Shown: positions 5,861-6,421 of the stretch, in pieces | Position numbering within the stretch: position 1 is the stretch's first letter | How the letters are laid out: the number at the start of each line of letters is the position of its first letter | Assembly: GCA_026397575.1 (NCBI GenBank) | Contig: JAPLUP010000658.1 | Coordinates: 1 to 6,421, forward strand | Direction: 5' to 3' | DNA from: Candidatus Zixiibacteriota bacterium | GTDB taxonomy: Bacteria; Zixibacteria; MSB-5A5; CAIYYT01 | Length of the DNA stretch: 6,421 bases | Translations under genes and position numbers: made by a program | Notes under the pieces: model-generated | Seen by the model: the letters and a program-made list of their open reading frames with translations, nothing else | The model's database searches: none | Told to the model about the DNA's origin: nothing

Positions 5861-5893
5861 GGTGTTGCCAATTAGGTAATTAAGTCTTAGTTG
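5861..5893 (+). repeat. 33-bp direct repeat, right copy, flanking the HNH gene
   Basis: Starts 16 bases after the HNH stop codon. It differs from the left copy at four positions (5875, 5877, 5878, 5890), all transitions. The internal inverted repeat CAATTAGG (5869-5876) / CTTAGTTG (5886-5893) carries two of these changes, and both turn A-U pairs into G-U pairs on the plus strand, so an RNA hairpin would survive. Confidence 0.85.
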
Positions 5894-5930
5894 GAAGTGG
5901 TGGAGTGTCGATGCGTGATTGAAGGGACGG

Positions 5931-5964
5931 AAAAAGCCCACCCGACGCTTCGCTTTGGGTGGGC
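5931..5964 (-). terminator. Rho-independent terminator-like hairpin (minus strand)
   Basis: GCCCACCC (5936-5943) and GGGTGGGC (5957-5964) form a perfect 8-bp GC-rich stem with a 13-base loop. Five A at 5931-5935 become a T5 run directly after the stem when read on the minus strand, the classical arrangement. Read on the plus strand it lacks a T run. No minus-strand gene is visible upstream of it in the window (to the right), so it may instead belong to the palindrome cluster next to it. Confidence 0.6.
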
Positions 5965-5982
5965 TACAGAGTGGGGCGCAGG

Positions 5983-6024
5983 GTGTCAGGTCGCGCCCCG
6001 TTGAGCGGGGCTAAGACCTGACAC
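5983..6024. repeat. Two-tier perfect palindrome (REP-like hairpin)
   Basis: GTGTCAGGTC (5983-5992) and GACCTGACAC (6015-6024) form a 10-bp perfect stem. Inside it GCCCCG (5995-6000) and CGGGGC (6006-6011) form a second 6-bp stem. The outer arm begins with the same GTCAGG as the two hairpins to the right, which suggests one repeat family. Confidence 0.7.
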
Positions 6025-6037
6025 AACTGAGAATGAT

Positions 6038-6054
6038 TTCCGCCTGCGGCGGAA
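6038..6054. repeat. Short palindrome TTCCGCC-TGC-GGCGGAA
   Basis: A perfect 7-bp stem with a 3-base loop. Its right end (GGAA) overlaps the start of the first 43-bp tandem unit. Confidence 0.55.
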
Positions 6055-6136
6055 TGTCAGGAGCACAGGGCTCCTGACCTACGGAAGCGGAGAGGAATGT
6101 CAGGAGCGCAGGGCTCCTGGCCTACGGAAGCGGAGA
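6051..6136. repeat. 43-bp tandem duplication, each unit carrying a 9-bp stem hairpin
   Basis: Unit 1 is 6051-6093 and unit 2 is 6094-6136; they differ at only two positions (6065/6108 and 6077/6120, both A to G). Each unit contains GTCAGGAGC, a five-base loop and GCTCCTGAC or GCTCCTGGC (stems 6056-6064/6070-6078 and 6099-6107/6113-6121). One change is in the loop; the other turns a U-A pair into U-G on the plus strand, so the hairpin is kept. Confidence 0.85.
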
Positions 6137-6138
6137 GT

Positions 6139-6156
6139 CCCACCGCAAGCGGTGGG
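6139..6156. repeat. Short palindrome CCCACCGC-AA-GCGGTGGG
   Basis: A perfect 8-bp inverted repeat ending the palindrome cluster; a smaller GGGG-CA-CCCC palindrome follows at 6154-6163. It ends about 20 bases before the ribosome binding site of the next gene. Confidence 0.6.
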
Positions 6157-6190
6157 GCACCCCGGAGACTGGTTGTAGGAGTATGGACAA

Positions 6191-6421
6191 GTGAGTGAAC
6201 CGTCGTCGATACAGAACACGAAATCGCTGATTAAGATACTGCATAGCTACTTTCCGTTTGGGATTCATCTATCCAGAAAGACGTGGGATTGGCTCGAGGT
6301 CTCGACGCTCTACGGTCAGGCCGAGGTGAGCAAGGTTACCTCGGGGATGTACGGTATCCGGTTGTTGACGGATCGGTTCAATGAGCGCCGTGAACACAGT
6401 TCGCTACCGCTGGAATCGCTT
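6191..6421 (+). CDS. Hypothetical protein, 5' part only (runs off the window)
   Basis: The frame is open for 77 codons from GTG 6191 to the end of the window. AGGAG (6177-6181) lies nine bases upstream of the GTG and supports this start; an ATG at 6184 reads into a stop after three codons. The visible part starts MSEPSSIQNTKSLIKILHSY, continues with an aromatic stretch (FPFGIH, TWDWLEVSTLYG) and turns polar and basic (DRFNERREHSS). There is no signal peptide or membrane helix in this part, and I do not recognise a family. The balanced composition and ribosome binding site favour a real gene. Confidence 0.65.
   Translation, partial: MSEPSSIQNTKSLIKILHSYFPFGIHLSRKTWDWLEVSTLYGQAEVSKVTSGMYGIRLLTDRFNERREHSSLPLESL

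Noticed and set aside
4891..5893. Integron gene cassette with attC sites
   Set aside because: The repeats lack the paired RYYYAAC and GTTRRRY core sites and are only 33 bp, shorter than normal attC sites; no integrase gene is in the window.
5983..6163. CRISPR array
   Set aside because: There are only two tandem 43-bp units with no unique spacer between them, the palindromes vary in sequence, and no cas genes are seen.

Overview
The left 3.9 kb is the conserved, origin-proximal cluster rpmH-rnpA-yidD-yidC-mnmE, all read on the minus strand. The right 2.5 kb is a gene-poor accessory region. YidC has a large periplasmic domain, which points to a bacterium with an outer membrane. The gene order alone does not fix the phylum; a lineage outside Proteobacteria, such as the FCB group, is a guess. 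A perfect 16-bp parS palindrome next to the end of mnmE supports a location near the replication origin.

Minus strand, in order of transcription (right to left): a consensus-like promoter (3894-3922), rpmH (ribosomal protein L34), rnpA (protein subunit of RNase P), yidD (membrane insertion factor), yidC (membrane insertase) and mnmE (tRNA-modifying GTPase). The genes are tightly packed. rnpA and yidD overlap by 8 bp, yidD and yidC are 4 bp apart, and yidC and mnmE overlap by 4 bp, so this is very probably one operon. The main anomaly is an in-frame TAA in yidC (2020-2022). It stands where relatives have Tyr in the Tyr-Pro-Leu-Thr motif at the end of TM2 and splits an otherwise intact 553-codon frame. 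Four other genes here end naturally in TAA, so codon reassignment is not a good explanation.

3.9-4.9 kb has almost no genes. I can support one small membrane-protein ORF on the minus strand (63 aa, good ribosome binding site) with a 13-bp palindrome upstream, plus a long imperfect stem-loop. There is no cluster of DnaA boxes.

4.89-5.89 kb looks like a discrete one-gene unit: an HNH nuclease gene (242 aa) between two copies of a 33-bp imperfect direct repeat, each with an internal inverted repeat. From 5.93 to 6.16 kb lies a dense run of short palindromes, including a 43-bp tandem duplication and a minus-strand terminator-like hairpin. The window ends inside an unrecognised plus-strand gene that starts at 6191.
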